The notes under the pieces were generated by a model, which was not told where the DNA came from, did not search any database, and saw only the letters and a program-made list of their open reading frames with translations. Shown one piece after another: positions 1 through 5,709 of a DNA stretch of 5,709 bases (within the stretch, counting starts at the first letter, position 1; each line of letters starts with the position of its first letter). Position numbers and translations under genes: made by a program. Origin of the DNA: Burkholderiaceae bacterium (GTDB taxonomy: Bacteria; Pseudomonadota; Gammaproteobacteria; Burkholderiales; Burkholderiaceae_F). The stretch lies in NCBI GenBank assembly GCA_013696665.1, contig JACCYC010000384.1, forward strand, positions 1 through 5,709, written 5' to 3'.

Positions 1-63
1 CGACAGCGTCGACCCGATTGCAAACGCTCCTGCAGCGAGGAGCATGACCATTAGTTTCTTCAT
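1..63 (-). CDS. amtB: Ammonium transporter, N-terminal start only (partial)
   Basis: Only the first 21 codons are in the window; the gene continues past the left edge. The visible peptide starts MKKLMVMLLAAGAF and looks like a signal peptide: two lysines followed by a hydrophobic stretch. Many proteobacterial Amt proteins carry a cleaved signal peptide. The start at 63 is chosen because GAGGA at 69-73 lies five bases upstream; in-frame ATGs at 69 and 75 have no comparable site. It follows glnK by 16 bases on the same strand, and glnK-amtB is one of the most conserved gene pairs in bacteria. AmtB conducts ammonium through the inner membrane and is blocked by GlnK when nitrogen is plentiful. 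The identity rests mainly on this context, since no Amt domain is visible. Confidence 0.75.
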   Translation of the reverse strand, partial: MKKLMVMLLAAGAFAIGSTLS

Positions 64-79
64 CGTCATCCTCATCGGG

Positions 80-418
80 TTAGAGCGCTTCCTTGCCGGT
101 TTCGCCGGTTCGGATGCGAACGACATGCTCGAGATCAAACACGAATACCTTGCCGTCGCCGATCTTGCCGGTGCGCGCGGAGCCCTCGATCGCTTCGATC
201 GCGCGCTCGACAATGTCCTCGGACACCGCGGCTTCGATTTTCACCTTCGGCAGGAAATCGACGACGTACTCGGCGCCCCGATACAGCTCGGTATGACCCT
301 TTTGCCTTCCGAAGCCTTTGACTTCGGTGACCGTGATGCCTTGCACGCCAACGGCGGACAACGCTTCGCGCACCTCGTCGAGCTTGAACGGCTTGATAAC
401 GGCCGTGATCAGTTTCAT
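80..418 (-). CDS. glnK: PII nitrogen signal protein GlnK
   Basis: Complete 112-residue PII protein, the usual family length. It is a cytoplasmic trimer that senses 2-oxoglutarate, ATP/ADP and, through uridylylation, glutamine; its best known partner is AmtB, whose pore it plugs. Visible features: N-terminal MKLITAVIKPFKLDEVREAL, the T-loop around residues 37-55 with the uridylylation tyrosine Y51 in YRGAEY, Q39 which takes part in 2-oxoglutarate/Mg-ATP binding in the family, and the C-terminal PII signature TGKIGDGKVFVF at 83-94 (B-loop), followed by RIRTGE at 101-106. The start is supported by an AGGGGA site about five bases upstream. It lies 16 bases downstream of the porin gene and 16 bases upstream of amtB, so it is very likely co-transcribed with both. 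The amtB linkage favours GlnK over GlnB, although D54 is the residue found in E. coli GlnB. Confidence 0.95.
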   Translation of the reverse strand: MKLITAVIKPFKLDEVREALSAVGVQGITVTEVKGFGRQKGHTELYRGAEYVVDFLPKVKIEAAVSEDIVERAIEAIEGSARTGKIGDGKVFVFDLEHVVRIRTGETGKEAL

Positions 419-434
419 AGTTGATCCCCTGTCC

Positions 435-1232
435 TCAGAACGTCTTCGAAAGTGAGACTACGGCGCGCGTCCTGCCGCCGCCCTCGGACAAATCCCCGAC
501 AGTAAAGAGCCTCTTCTCATTGGTGCCGATCACTGCCGCGCCAACAATCCAGCCCGAAGCTGCGATATCGTAGTTGACCCCAAGCTTGTAGTCGAAATAG
601 TCGTTTTCGATCAGGCCGACTTGCTTGCCGTTTTCGATCTTTTGATAGCCGACGTGGCCGACCACCGACCAGCCGCCGTCAAAGGGAAGCGTCACGGTGA
701 GATCGACGTACTGCGAGCCTTTGGTATCGACGTTGCCCGGCAGACCGAGATCGTTCGAATTCAGGCCGAAGAAATCGGTGAACGAGTAAAAGTATTTCAG
801 CGACGCTGGTCCGTACGAGCCGCCGATATACGCCTCGAAGTTTTTTGCGTCGATTCCGGGCGTGACCTTGCCGGTGCCCGGATAGTAGTAATAGATCACC
901 CCGACATCGAGCCCGAAGTCGCCGAAGATCGTCTTGTAGCCGCCGTAGAAATCCATCTCGAGCGACGCGCCGTTAAAGAGCGCCTGCTCGACGTTCGAGT
1001 TCCAGTTCCCCAGATAGAAACCGGACTTGTGCGCGAAGTCGAAGCCGCCTTGAAACGCCGGCTTGTAGTCGGTCTGCGTAAAGCCGCGGAAGCGGTAATC
1101 GCTGAACAGCCCCGCGTTGCCTGTGAACGTGAATTCGGGCTCGGATTTCGCAGCGGCGGCTTGTGCCAGCACGCTTGATGAAAATCCCGCGGACGCAATC
1201 GCGAACGCGCACGCGAGCAGCGCTTTCCTCAT
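435..1232 (-). CDS. TorF-family putative outer-membrane porin
   Basis: Complete 265-residue protein. Residues 1-23 form a signal peptide ending SSVLA, with probable cleavage before QAAAA. The mature part is rich in alternating aromatic/polar stretches typical of beta strands, such as residues 45-52 (DYRFRGFT) and 70-80 (SGFYLGNWNSN), and it ends in phenylalanine (SKTF), the usual recognition residue for outer-membrane barrel assembly. The pattern fits the TorF/Gcw_chp family of putative porins (TIGR02001), which are about this size. The start is supported by AGGGGA at 1239-1244, six bases upstream. It is the first gene of a probable operon with glnK and amtB, behind a sigma-54/NtrC promoter. 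The inferred role is passage of a small nitrogen compound across the outer membrane; the substrate cannot be read from the sequence. Family assignment is by pattern recognition and was not searched. Confidence 0.85.
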   Translation of the reverse strand: MRKALLACAFAIASAGFSSSVLAQAAAAKSEPEFTFTGNAGLFSDYRFRGFTQTDYKPAFQGGFDFAHKSGFYLGNWNSNVEQALFNGASLEMDFYGGYKTIFGDFGLDVGVIYYYYPGTGKVTPGIDAKNFEAYIGGSYGPASLKYFYSFTDFFGLNSNDLGLPGNVDTKGSQYVDLTVTLPFDGGWSVVGHVGYQKIENGKQVGLIENDYFDYKLGVNYDIAASGWIVGAAVIGTNEKRLFTVGDLSEGGGRTRAVVSLSKTF

Positions 1233-1238
1233 GTTGTT

Positions 1239-1244
1239 TCCCCT
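1239..1244 (-). promoter_or_regulatory. Ribosome binding site of the porin gene
   Basis: AGGGGA read on the minus strand, six bases before the ATG at 1232. It fixes the start of the porin and therefore the signal peptide. Confidence 0.75.
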
Positions 1245-1279
1245 CGTTGGCAGTGGTGGTTGCAGTCAAGGGGCGTTAC

Positions 1280-1294
1280 GCAACATGCATGCCA
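1280..1294 (-). promoter_or_regulatory. Sigma-54 (RpoN) -24/-12 promoter of the porin-glnK-amtB operon
   Basis: The minus strand reads TGGCATGCATGTTGC. Against the sigma-54 consensus TGGCACGRNNNTTGC it matches 10 of the 12 specified positions; the invariant GG (1292-1293) and GC (1280-1281) are present with the exact 10-base spacing. Counting from the -12 base puts the transcription start near 1268, giving a leader of about 36 bases before the ATG at 1232. An NtrC site lies upstream at the distance expected for an enhancer. The downstream glnK-amtB genes are a classic nitrogen-control target, which strengthens the call. Confidence 0.8.
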
Positions 1295-1312
1295 ATTGCT
1301 GCAGCGCGAAAC

Positions 1313-1329
1313 CGCGCCGCCGCGGTGCA
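1313..1329. promoter_or_regulatory. Possible second, weak NtrC site
   Basis: CGCGC-N7-GTGCA. The right half is a perfect NtrC half-site and the left half matches 3 of 5. Its centre (1321) is 41 bases from the centre of the strong site (1362), close to four helical turns, so two NtrC dimers would sit on the same DNA face. The region is very GC-rich, so the weak half may be chance. Confidence 0.3.
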
Positions 1330-1342
1330 GATCAACCGCTTT
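1330..1342 (+). promoter_or_regulatory. Possible IHF site between enhancer and promoter
   Basis: GATCAACCGCTTT against the IHF consensus WATCAANNNNTTR: the ATCAA core and TT match, the first and last positions do not. It lies between the NtrC site and the sigma-54 promoter, where IHF commonly bends DNA so the activator can touch the polymerase. It is a short degenerate motif supported mainly by position. Confidence 0.3.
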
Positions 1343-1353
1343 GACAGTGGAGA

Positions 1354-1370
1354 TGCACGGCATCAGTGCA
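1354..1370. promoter_or_regulatory. NtrC enhancer site upstream of the porin-glnK-amtB operon
   Basis: TGCACGGCATCAGTGCA is a perfect inverted repeat TGCAC-N7-GTGCA, the arms and spacing of known NtrC sites such as those at glnA. The symmetry extends one base pair beyond each ATGCAC/GTGCAT arm, to 1352-1372. The centre lies about 94 bases upstream of the predicted sigma-54 start, a usual enhancer distance. It also lies in the 5' region of the divergent ubiK gene. Confidence 0.75.
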
Positions 1371-1429
1371 TCCACGCCCGTCTACAGGGCGAGCGGCAAA
1401 CTGCAAGCGATTAGGCTAAATTTCGCGGC

Positions 1430-1684
1430 ATGGACAAGGTTTCGTTTTTGGATGAGCTGCAGGACAGGCTGTCGGCGTTGATGCAGGGAACGCCTGCATC
1501 CGACATGCAAAAAAACATCAGAGCGCTTTTAACGCAGCAGTTTGCGCGACTCGACCTTGTCACGCGCGAAGAGTTTGATGTTCAAACCAAAGTGCTCGGA
1601 CGCACCCGCGCGAAATTTGAAGAGCTCGAACGTAAGTTAGCCGAGCTCGAGGCGGCACGCAGCGTTGAAGCCGCGAAGCGTTAG
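1430..1684 (+). CDS. ubiK: UbiK ubiquinone-biosynthesis accessory factor (YqiC/BMFP family)
   Basis: Complete 84-residue protein, normal for the family. UbiK is a small soluble, oligomerising coiled-coil protein that works with UbiJ and the Ubi complex to support aerobic ubiquinone synthesis; earlier names are YqiC and BMFP. Visible features: an amphipathic N-terminal helix (DELQDRLSALM, residues 8-18), the strongly conserved LDLVTREEFD block at 41-50, then a charged heptad-like coiled coil to about residue 76 (LGRTRAKFEELERKLAELE). The ATG at 1430 gives the expected N-terminus, but no clear Shine-Dalgarno sequence precedes it. It diverges from the porin gene across 197 bases holding the nitrogen promoter. 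Its stop overlaps that of the convergent neighbour, leaving no room for a terminator between them. Confidence 0.9.
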   Translation: MDKVSFLDELQDRLSALMQGTPASDMQKNIRALLTQQFARLDLVTREEFDVQTKVLGRTRAKFEELERKLAELEAARSVEAAKR

Positions 1685-2646
1685 GCTGCCGACGGCTCCG
1701 CGGCCGAGCGGGTCCGCGCAACGGCGATGATCTTCGCAGCGGTTGGCAATTGCAGCTCGGATAATTCGGCTTCCATTGTCGACCGGTCGATCAGGCGGAC
1801 ATTGCGGCGCTTGGCAATTTCCTTTGCGCCACGTTCGTAACCCGCTTCGGCAATCACGGCAACGCGCATCATTCCGATTTCTCGCGCCTGCTCGATCAGC
1901 GCGGTGATGCGGTCCACTGAAACGTGATCGTTTTGCACGACAAATGCATAGGCGCGCGCAGCATCCTGACGATGCCGCAACACCAATTCGATTGGCCACA
2001 CCGCCGGCGATGCTGGCGATCCACGATAGCCGCGCGACTCGTACCAGGCGAGCACCAGCTCGCGCAACGGCACACCTGGCGAGATCACATCGCGCTTTCG
2101 GTCATCGCGCGGTTCAACTGATGCCGGTGACGGTGCAGGCGCGGAGCGAGTGACGCTCCTTTGCTCGGGCTCATGCACCATGATCTGCGAGATCAGCTGC
2201 TCGATGGGATCCAGATCCGCTGCGGCCTGTTCCGCCGGGGTCAGATGTACGGCGCCATTTTTTGAGCCCTGCGAGGATTGGCGGCGTGACTTCGAATCCC
2301 GATGCGGTTGCGTGTGGCCGTATTCGATCGGCGGTAGGTCCGGTGACTTCGGAACGCTGCCTTCGCGCATCGCTGCGTGCCGGGCAGCCGCGGCGGCTTT
2401 CTCTGAGGGATCGTCTTCGAGTAACCGGCCCACAATTTTCGGCTTGGTGCGCTCGACCGAATAGGCAACGTTACGATCTTCTTCTGATCGTTCTTCATCG
2501 GACTTGCCGCCTGCAAGCATCAACGCCATCGCGCTCTGCTCGCGTTTCTCCGCTTGTTCGCGAATCGAGCGCGCGCGCCTTTGCACCCAGATGTAAAGTC
2601 CGGTCAGGGTAACGAAGACTGCAACAGCAAGAAAGAACGTTGACAC
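1681..2646 (-). CDS. Membrane-anchored protein with a degenerate Mrr-like endonuclease domain
   Basis: Complete 321-residue protein starting at GTG (2646). No earlier in-frame start exists before an upstream TGA, and the next ATGs (residues 40, 43) would remove the membrane segment. Residues 4-20 form one hydrophobic helix followed by QRRAR, which by the positive-inside rule predicts a short outside N-terminus and a cytoplasmic body. Residues 24-40 are charged and helical; about 44-187 is a charged, Ala/Ser/Pro-rich linker containing one hydrophobic patch (DPIEQLISQIM, 146-156). Residues 193-300 resemble the Mrr catalytic domain (PD-(D/E)xK fold): LVLAWYESRGY, PIELVLRH with E220, YAFVVQND at 233-240, MRVAVIAEAGYERGAKEIA, then VRLIDRSTMEAEL. 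Active Mrr proteins have QxK where this has QND (238-240), so cleavage activity is doubtful. No good ribosome site is seen. Function unknown; the domain call is by eye. Confidence 0.65.
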   Translation of the reverse strand: MSTFFLAVAVFVTLTGLYIWVQRRARSIREQAEKREQSAMALMLAGGKSDEERSEEDRNVAYSVERTKPKIVGRLLEDDPSEKAAAAARHAAMREGSVPKSPDLPPIEYGHTQPHRDSKSRRQSSQGSKNGAVHLTPAEQAAADLDPIEQLISQIMVHEPEQRSVTRSAPAPSPASVEPRDDRKRDVISPGVPLRELVLAWYESRGYRGSPASPAVWPIELVLRHRQDAARAYAFVVQNDHVSVDRITALIEQAREIGMMRVAVIAEAGYERGAKEIAKRRNVRLIDRSTMEAELSELQLPTAAKIIAVARTRSAAEPSAA

Positions 2647-2957
2647 AGGCGCCGCAAGTCGCTCGGGGGTGTGAACTGTATCGTGCCACGTTGCCCGAGG
2701 CCATCCCCTTCGAATATCAGGCCAAACGGGTCATTTCTCCTCGTCCAATTGAGCTAGTCCAAGGTCTTCGACTTTATGTATCGCGCAATCGGCTTAGGCC
2801 GATAAGGTATGCATGTGGTGCGCTTATCGCCACCGCGGTGGGACTGGCGTTAGATAGCAGCAGAACGCCACGCGACACCATGCATTGGCAGTCGTTCGCG
2901 CGCCGATAGAATCGCGCGCCATGCCTAGACTTGCTCGCCTACGATGAACTCGCTGCA
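2647..2957. other. Gene-free divergent intergenic region
   Basis: About 310 bases between the divergent starts of the Mrr-like gene and the comM-type gene. It should hold promoters for both, but no strong -35/-10 pair was found on either strand. The best plus-strand candidate is TTGAGC at 2749-2754, with only poor -10 matches after it. A perfect 7-bp inverted repeat lies inside (2800-2829). Open frames here, including an 89-codon plus-strand frame with a TTG start, show no recognisable family. No RNA gene was recognised. Confidence 0.6.
2800..2829. repeat. Imperfectly spaced inverted repeat CGATAAG / CTTATCG
   Basis: CGATAAG at 2800-2806 and its exact complement CTTATCG at 2823-2829, separated by 16 bases. 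The arms are AT-rich for this DNA and there is no T-run after them, so it is not a standard terminator. It could be an operator for a dimeric regulator of one or both divergent genes, or chance. Confidence 0.35.
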
Positions 2958-4517
2958 ATGACCCTTGCCGTCGTTCGCAGCCGGGGATTGGCGGGAATGT
3001 CTGCACCCGAAGTCACGGTTGAGGTTCACCTCGCAAATGGTCTGCCGGCGTTCACGCTGGTCGGCCTGCCGGACACCGAAGTGCGAGAGGCACGCGAGCG
3101 CGTTCGAGCCGCGCTGCAGAACAGCCGATTCGAATTTCCGATGCGCCGCATCACGGTCAATCTGGCGCCCGCCGACCTGCCGAAAGAGTCCGGCCGCTTC
3201 GATTTGCCGATTGCGCTGGGCATTCTGGCTGCGACAGGTCAGTTGCCGGCGCGTGTGCTCGATCGCTACGAGTTCGCGGGCGAGCTATCGCTGTCGGGCG
3301 AGCTGCGCCCGGTGCGCGGTACGTTGGCAATGGCGTTTGCCGTGACACGGGGCAATACCGATTCGCGAAGCGGCGGGCCGCTGAGCGCCGGCGCCACGCC
3401 GCGAGGGTTCGTCGTGCCTATCGACAGCGCTGACGAAGCCGCGCTGGTCGGGGAGGTCCCGATCTATCCGGCCAAGACTTTGCTGCAGGTCGTTGAACAT
3501 CTGCGATCCGACGCCGGTGAAGCAGACGCGCGCCGTATCGAGGTGCATCAGGCGATGGTGCGCCTGACGCCGCCGACTTACCCTGACATGTTCGACGTCA
3601 AGGGTCAGCTGGCTGCAAAGCGCGCGCTCGAGATCGCGGCCGCCGGCGGCCATAGCGCTTTGCTGGTGGGTCCACCCGGAACCGGCAAGACCATGCTCGC
3701 GCAGCGCTTCGCCGGCATCCTGCCGCCGATGACGACTGACGAAGCGCTCGAATCGGCGGCGGTGCTATCGCTGGTCGGTCAGTTTGCAACGCAGCGCTGG
3801 GCCACCCGCATTTATCGCTCTCCGCACCACACTGCAAGCGCTGTGGCGCTGGTCGGCGGCGGCAATCCGCCGCAGCCGGGCGAGATTTCGCTGGCGCACC
3901 ACGGCGTGCTGTTTCTGGACGAGCTGCCCGAGTTCGAGCGACGTGTGCTCGAATCGTTACGGCAGCCGCTTGAATCGGGAAAGATCACCGTGTCGCGCGC
4001 TGCGCGCCAGGTGGAATTTCCCGCCAAGTTTCAATTGCTCGCTGCGATGAACCCATGCCCGTGCGGCTACTTCGGCCACAAGACGATCGTATGCCGTTGC
4101 ACACCGGACCTGGTGGCCCGCTACCAGGACCGCATCTCAGGTCCGCTGCTTGACCGCATCGACATGCGGGTCGAGGTGTCATCGTTTACTGAAGAGGAGA
4201 TGATGTCGCTAGGTGATGGCGAGCCGTCACGCTTCATCGCCGAGCGGGTACGCAAGGCGTACAACCGCGCACTGGCTCGCCAGGGCAAGCTCAATGATCA
4301 CTTGCAACCTGCCGAAATCGAACAGTTGTGCGCGGCAGACGGCGCGGTCAAGCAGCTGCTGCATGCTGCGGCGGTCAGGCTCGGCTGGTCAATGCGCGCC
4401 TACCACCGAGTGTTGAAAGTATCGCGGACCATTGCTGACCTCGCGGACTCAACCGAGCTTGCCACTCCGCACGTTGCAGAAGCGATTCAATATCGGCGTT
4501 CGTTGCGCGAGGTCTAG
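2958..4517 (+). CDS. comM: ComM/YifB-type Mg-chelatase-like AAA+ ATPase
   Basis: Complete 519-residue protein, close to the usual length of about 500. ComM is a hexameric AAA+ helicase that promotes branch migration when incoming DNA is integrated during natural transformation. Using ATG 2958 (MTLAVVRSRGLAGM, matching the typical family N-terminus): a Lon-C/ChlI-like domain at about 1-175 (EVHLANGLPAFTLVGLPD, DLPKESGRFDLPIA), Walker A GPPGTGKT at 238-245, Walker B VLFLDE at 317-322, sensor-1 in AAMNPC, four cysteines C367, C369, C379 and C381 (CxC-x9-CxC, possible metal site), GPLLDRID with R400, and the C-terminal SMRAYHRVLKVSRTIADL. A TTG at 2931 would add nine residues not expected in the family. 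No strong ribosome site precedes 2958. Residues about 130-150 form a Gly/Ser-rich insertion that looks longer than usual. Its stop lies 7 bases from the convergent mmsA stop. Confidence 0.93.
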   Translation: MTLAVVRSRGLAGMSAPEVTVEVHLANGLPAFTLVGLPDTEVREARERVRAALQNSRFEFPMRRITVNLAPADLPKESGRFDLPIALGILAATGQLPARVLDRYEFAGELSLSGELRPVRGTLAMAFAVTRGNTDSRSGGPLSAGATPRGFVVPIDSADEAALVGEVPIYPAKTLLQVVEHLRSDAGEADARRIEVHQAMVRLTPPTYPDMFDVKGQLAAKRALEIAAAGGHSALLVGPPGTGKTMLAQRFAGILPPMTTDEALESAAVLSLVGQFATQRWATRIYRSPHHTASAVALVGGGNPPQPGEISLAHHGVLFLDELPEFERRVLESLRQPLESGKITVSRAARQVEFPAKFQLLAAMNPCPCGYFGHKTIVCRCTPDLVARYQDRISGPLLDRIDMRVEVSSFTEEEMMSLGDGEPSRFIAERVRKAYNRALARQGKLNDHLQPAEIEQLCAADGAVKQLLHAAAVRLGWSMRAYHRVLKVSRTIADLADSTELATPHVAEAIQYRRSLREV

Positions 4518-4524
4518 GGACGCG

Positions 4525-5709
4525 TTACTTGTTAAGCGGCATCATGAACTGATGCCGTGCCACAGACGTTGCAGAGCCGGCCTTCGCATCGGGCCAGCGT
4601 TGCATCACCGATTTGTAGCGCGTGTAGAAGCGAATACCCTCCTCGCCATAGGCGTGATGGTCGCCGAACATCGAGCGCTTCCATCCACCGAACGAGTGGA
4701 ATGCCATCGGCACCGGGATCGGAACGTTGATGCCGACCATGCCGGCTTGCACACCGCGTGCAAATTCCCGCGCAGTGGCGCCGTCGCCGGTGTAGCAGGC
4801 GACACCGTTGCCGTACTCGTGAGAATTCACAAGATCGAGCGCCGCGGCGAGATCCGCAACGCGCACGATGCAAAGCACCGGCCCGAAGATTTCCTCACGG
4901 TATATACGCATCGATGGCTTGACCTGATCGAACAGCGTGGCGCCAAGAAAAAAACCGGCGCCCTCTGCAGCTGAGTGCGTTCGGCCGTCGCACACGATTC
5001 GTGCGCCGTCGGCCACGCCGTTGGCGATGTAGCCAACGACCTTCTCGCGATGCGCGGCATTCACAAGCGGCCCCATATCGGCGTCTTGGTTCATCCCGCT
5101 TCCGATCCGCAGCGCGCCGATCCGCGATTGCACCTTGTCGATCAATCGATCAGCCACATCACCCACCGCAACACACACCGAGATGGCCATGCACCTTTCG
5201 CCGGCTGACCCGTACGCCGCTCCGACGAGCGCGTCGGCCGCGTGGTCGAGATCGGCGTCAGGCATTACCACCATGTGATTTTTTGCGCCGCCGAGTGCCT
5301 GCACCCGCTTGCCGCGCCGCCCACCTTCGGCATGGATGTATTCGGCAATCGGCGTCGAACCGACAAAGCTGACGGCCACGACTCCCCTGTGCGCCAGGAT
5401 CGCGTCGACCGCTTCCTTGTCGCCCTGCACGACGTTGAACACACCGTCGGGCAATCCGGCTTGACGTAACAGTTCTGCAAGCAGCAAGGATGCAGAAGGG
5501 TCGCGCTCGGAGGGCTTCAGTACAAACGTATTGCCGCACACCAGCGCCAGCGGAAACATCCACATCGGCACCATGACCGGAAAATTGAACGGGGTGATAC
5601 CTGCAACGACGCCGAGCGGCTGCCGCAGCGAATAGTTGTCGATGCCGCCGCCGATGTTGTCCGAAAACTGCGTCTTCAGAAGTTGCGGGGCGCCGCACGC
5701 GAATTCGAC
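4525..5709 (-). CDS. mmsA: Methylmalonate-semialdehyde dehydrogenase, CoA-acylating (partial, N-terminus outside window)
   Basis: The frame is open to the right edge, giving 394 residues of a family of about 500, so roughly 110 N-terminal residues are missing; the ATG at 5574 is internal. The enzyme oxidises methylmalonate semialdehyde (or malonate semialdehyde) with NAD and CoA to propionyl-CoA (or acetyl-CoA) and CO2 in valine and inositol breakdown, in the cytoplasm. Visible features: VEFACG near the edge, ITPFNFPVMVPMWMFP with cofactor-site residues, KPSERDP, then LGGAKNHMVV where asparagine replaces the general-base glutamate of hydrolytic aldehyde dehydrogenases (a mark of this CoA-dependent family), the catalytic cysteine in GERCMA (about 173 of the visible part), EEIFGPVL, and the C-terminal GGWKRSMFGDHHAYGEEGIRFYT. 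It converges on the comM-type gene. Which pathway it serves depends on neighbours outside the window. Confidence 0.93.
   Translation of the reverse strand, partial: VEFACGAPQLLKTQFSDNIGGGIDNYSLRQPLGVVAGITPFNFPVMVPMWMFPLALVCGNTFVLKPSERDPSASLLLAELLRQAGLPDGVFNVVQGDKEAVDAILAHRGVVAVSFVGSTPIAEYIHAEGGRRGKRVQALGGAKNHMVVMPDADLDHAADALVGAAYGSAGERCMAISVCVAVGDVADRLIDKVQSRIGALRIGSGMNQDADMGPLVNAAHREKVVGYIANGVADGARIVCDGRTHSAAEGAGFFLGATLFDQVKPSMRIYREEIFGPVLCIVRVADLAAALDLVNSHEYGNGVACYTGDGATAREFARGVQAGMVGINVPIPVPMAFHSFGGWKRSMFGDHHAYGEEGIRFYTRYKSVMQRWPDAKAGSATSVARHQFMMPLNK

Noticed and set aside
44..424. 126-codon plus-strand frame opposite glnK
   Set aside because: Antisense shadow of glnK, which has clear PII motifs over its full length.
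2495..2704. 69-codon minus-strand frame overlapping the start of the Mrr-like gene in another frame
   Set aside because: Cys/Arg-rich composition typical of a shadow frame; the GGGG before its ATG is too close to act as a ribosome site. The Mrr-like frame itself is intact, so no frameshift is needed.
2717..2734. Five-codon frame MTRLA with AGGAG just upstream, as a possible leader peptide
   Set aside because: The spacing of two bases is too short, there is no attenuator-like stem, and the peptide has no regulatory codon run.
2640..2909. 89-codon plus-strand frame in the divergent spacer
   Set aside because: TTG start, no ribosome site, no recognisable motif, and it overlaps the start of the Mrr-like gene. 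Looks like chance.
2931..2957. TTG start adding nine residues to the comM-type protein
   Set aside because: The ATG at 2958 gives the N-terminus typical of the family; the extension has no ribosome site and no family match.
4518..4524. Shared terminator between the comM-type gene and mmsA
   Set aside because: Only seven bases lie between the stops, and no stem-loop with a T-run was seen there.
4432..4974. 180-codon plus-strand frame opposite mmsA
   Set aside because: Shadow frame; it overlaps the end of the comM-type gene and the well-supported mmsA frame and has no recognised domain.

Overview
The window is GC-rich chromosomal DNA from a betaproteobacterium, most likely Burkholderiales. 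The basis is the PII protein, which closely matches the Burkholderiales GlnK type from memory, and the order porin-glnK-amtB next to ubiK and a comM/yifB-type gene. No genome comparison could be run, so the assignment is an inference. No mobile element, CRISPR array, tRNA or rRNA gene was seen.

Left part (1-1429): a nitrogen-control operon on the minus strand, read torF-like porin, then glnK (PII signal protein), then amtB (ammonium transporter, only its first 21 codons in the window). The two spacers are 16 bases each. In front of the porin lies a textbook nitrogen-regulated promoter: a -24/-12 sigma-54 element (1280-1294), a perfect-arm NtrC site (1354-1370) about 94 bases upstream of the predicted start, and a weaker IHF-like site between them. 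This suggests that an outer-membrane channel, the inner-membrane ammonium transporter and its PII regulator are switched on together when nitrogen is short.

Middle part (1430-2957): ubiK, a small ubiquinone-biosynthesis accessory factor, runs on the plus strand and converges on a 321-residue minus-strand gene, their stop codons overlapping by three bases. That gene encodes one N-terminal membrane anchor, a long charged linker and a C-terminal domain that looks like the Mrr catalytic fold but appears to have lost the active-site lysine. It is the least understood protein here. A region of about 310 bases without a convincing gene separates it from the next gene, and the two diverge from it.

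Right part (2958-5709): a complete comM-type AAA+ ATPase gene on the plus strand (DNA processing in natural transformation) converges, with a 7-base gap, on a minus-strand mmsA-type CoA-acylating methylmalonate-semialdehyde dehydrogenase gene that runs off the right edge. Most of the window is ordinary core metabolism. The parts worth a second look are the regulatory module upstream of the porin and the membrane-anchored Mrr-like protein.
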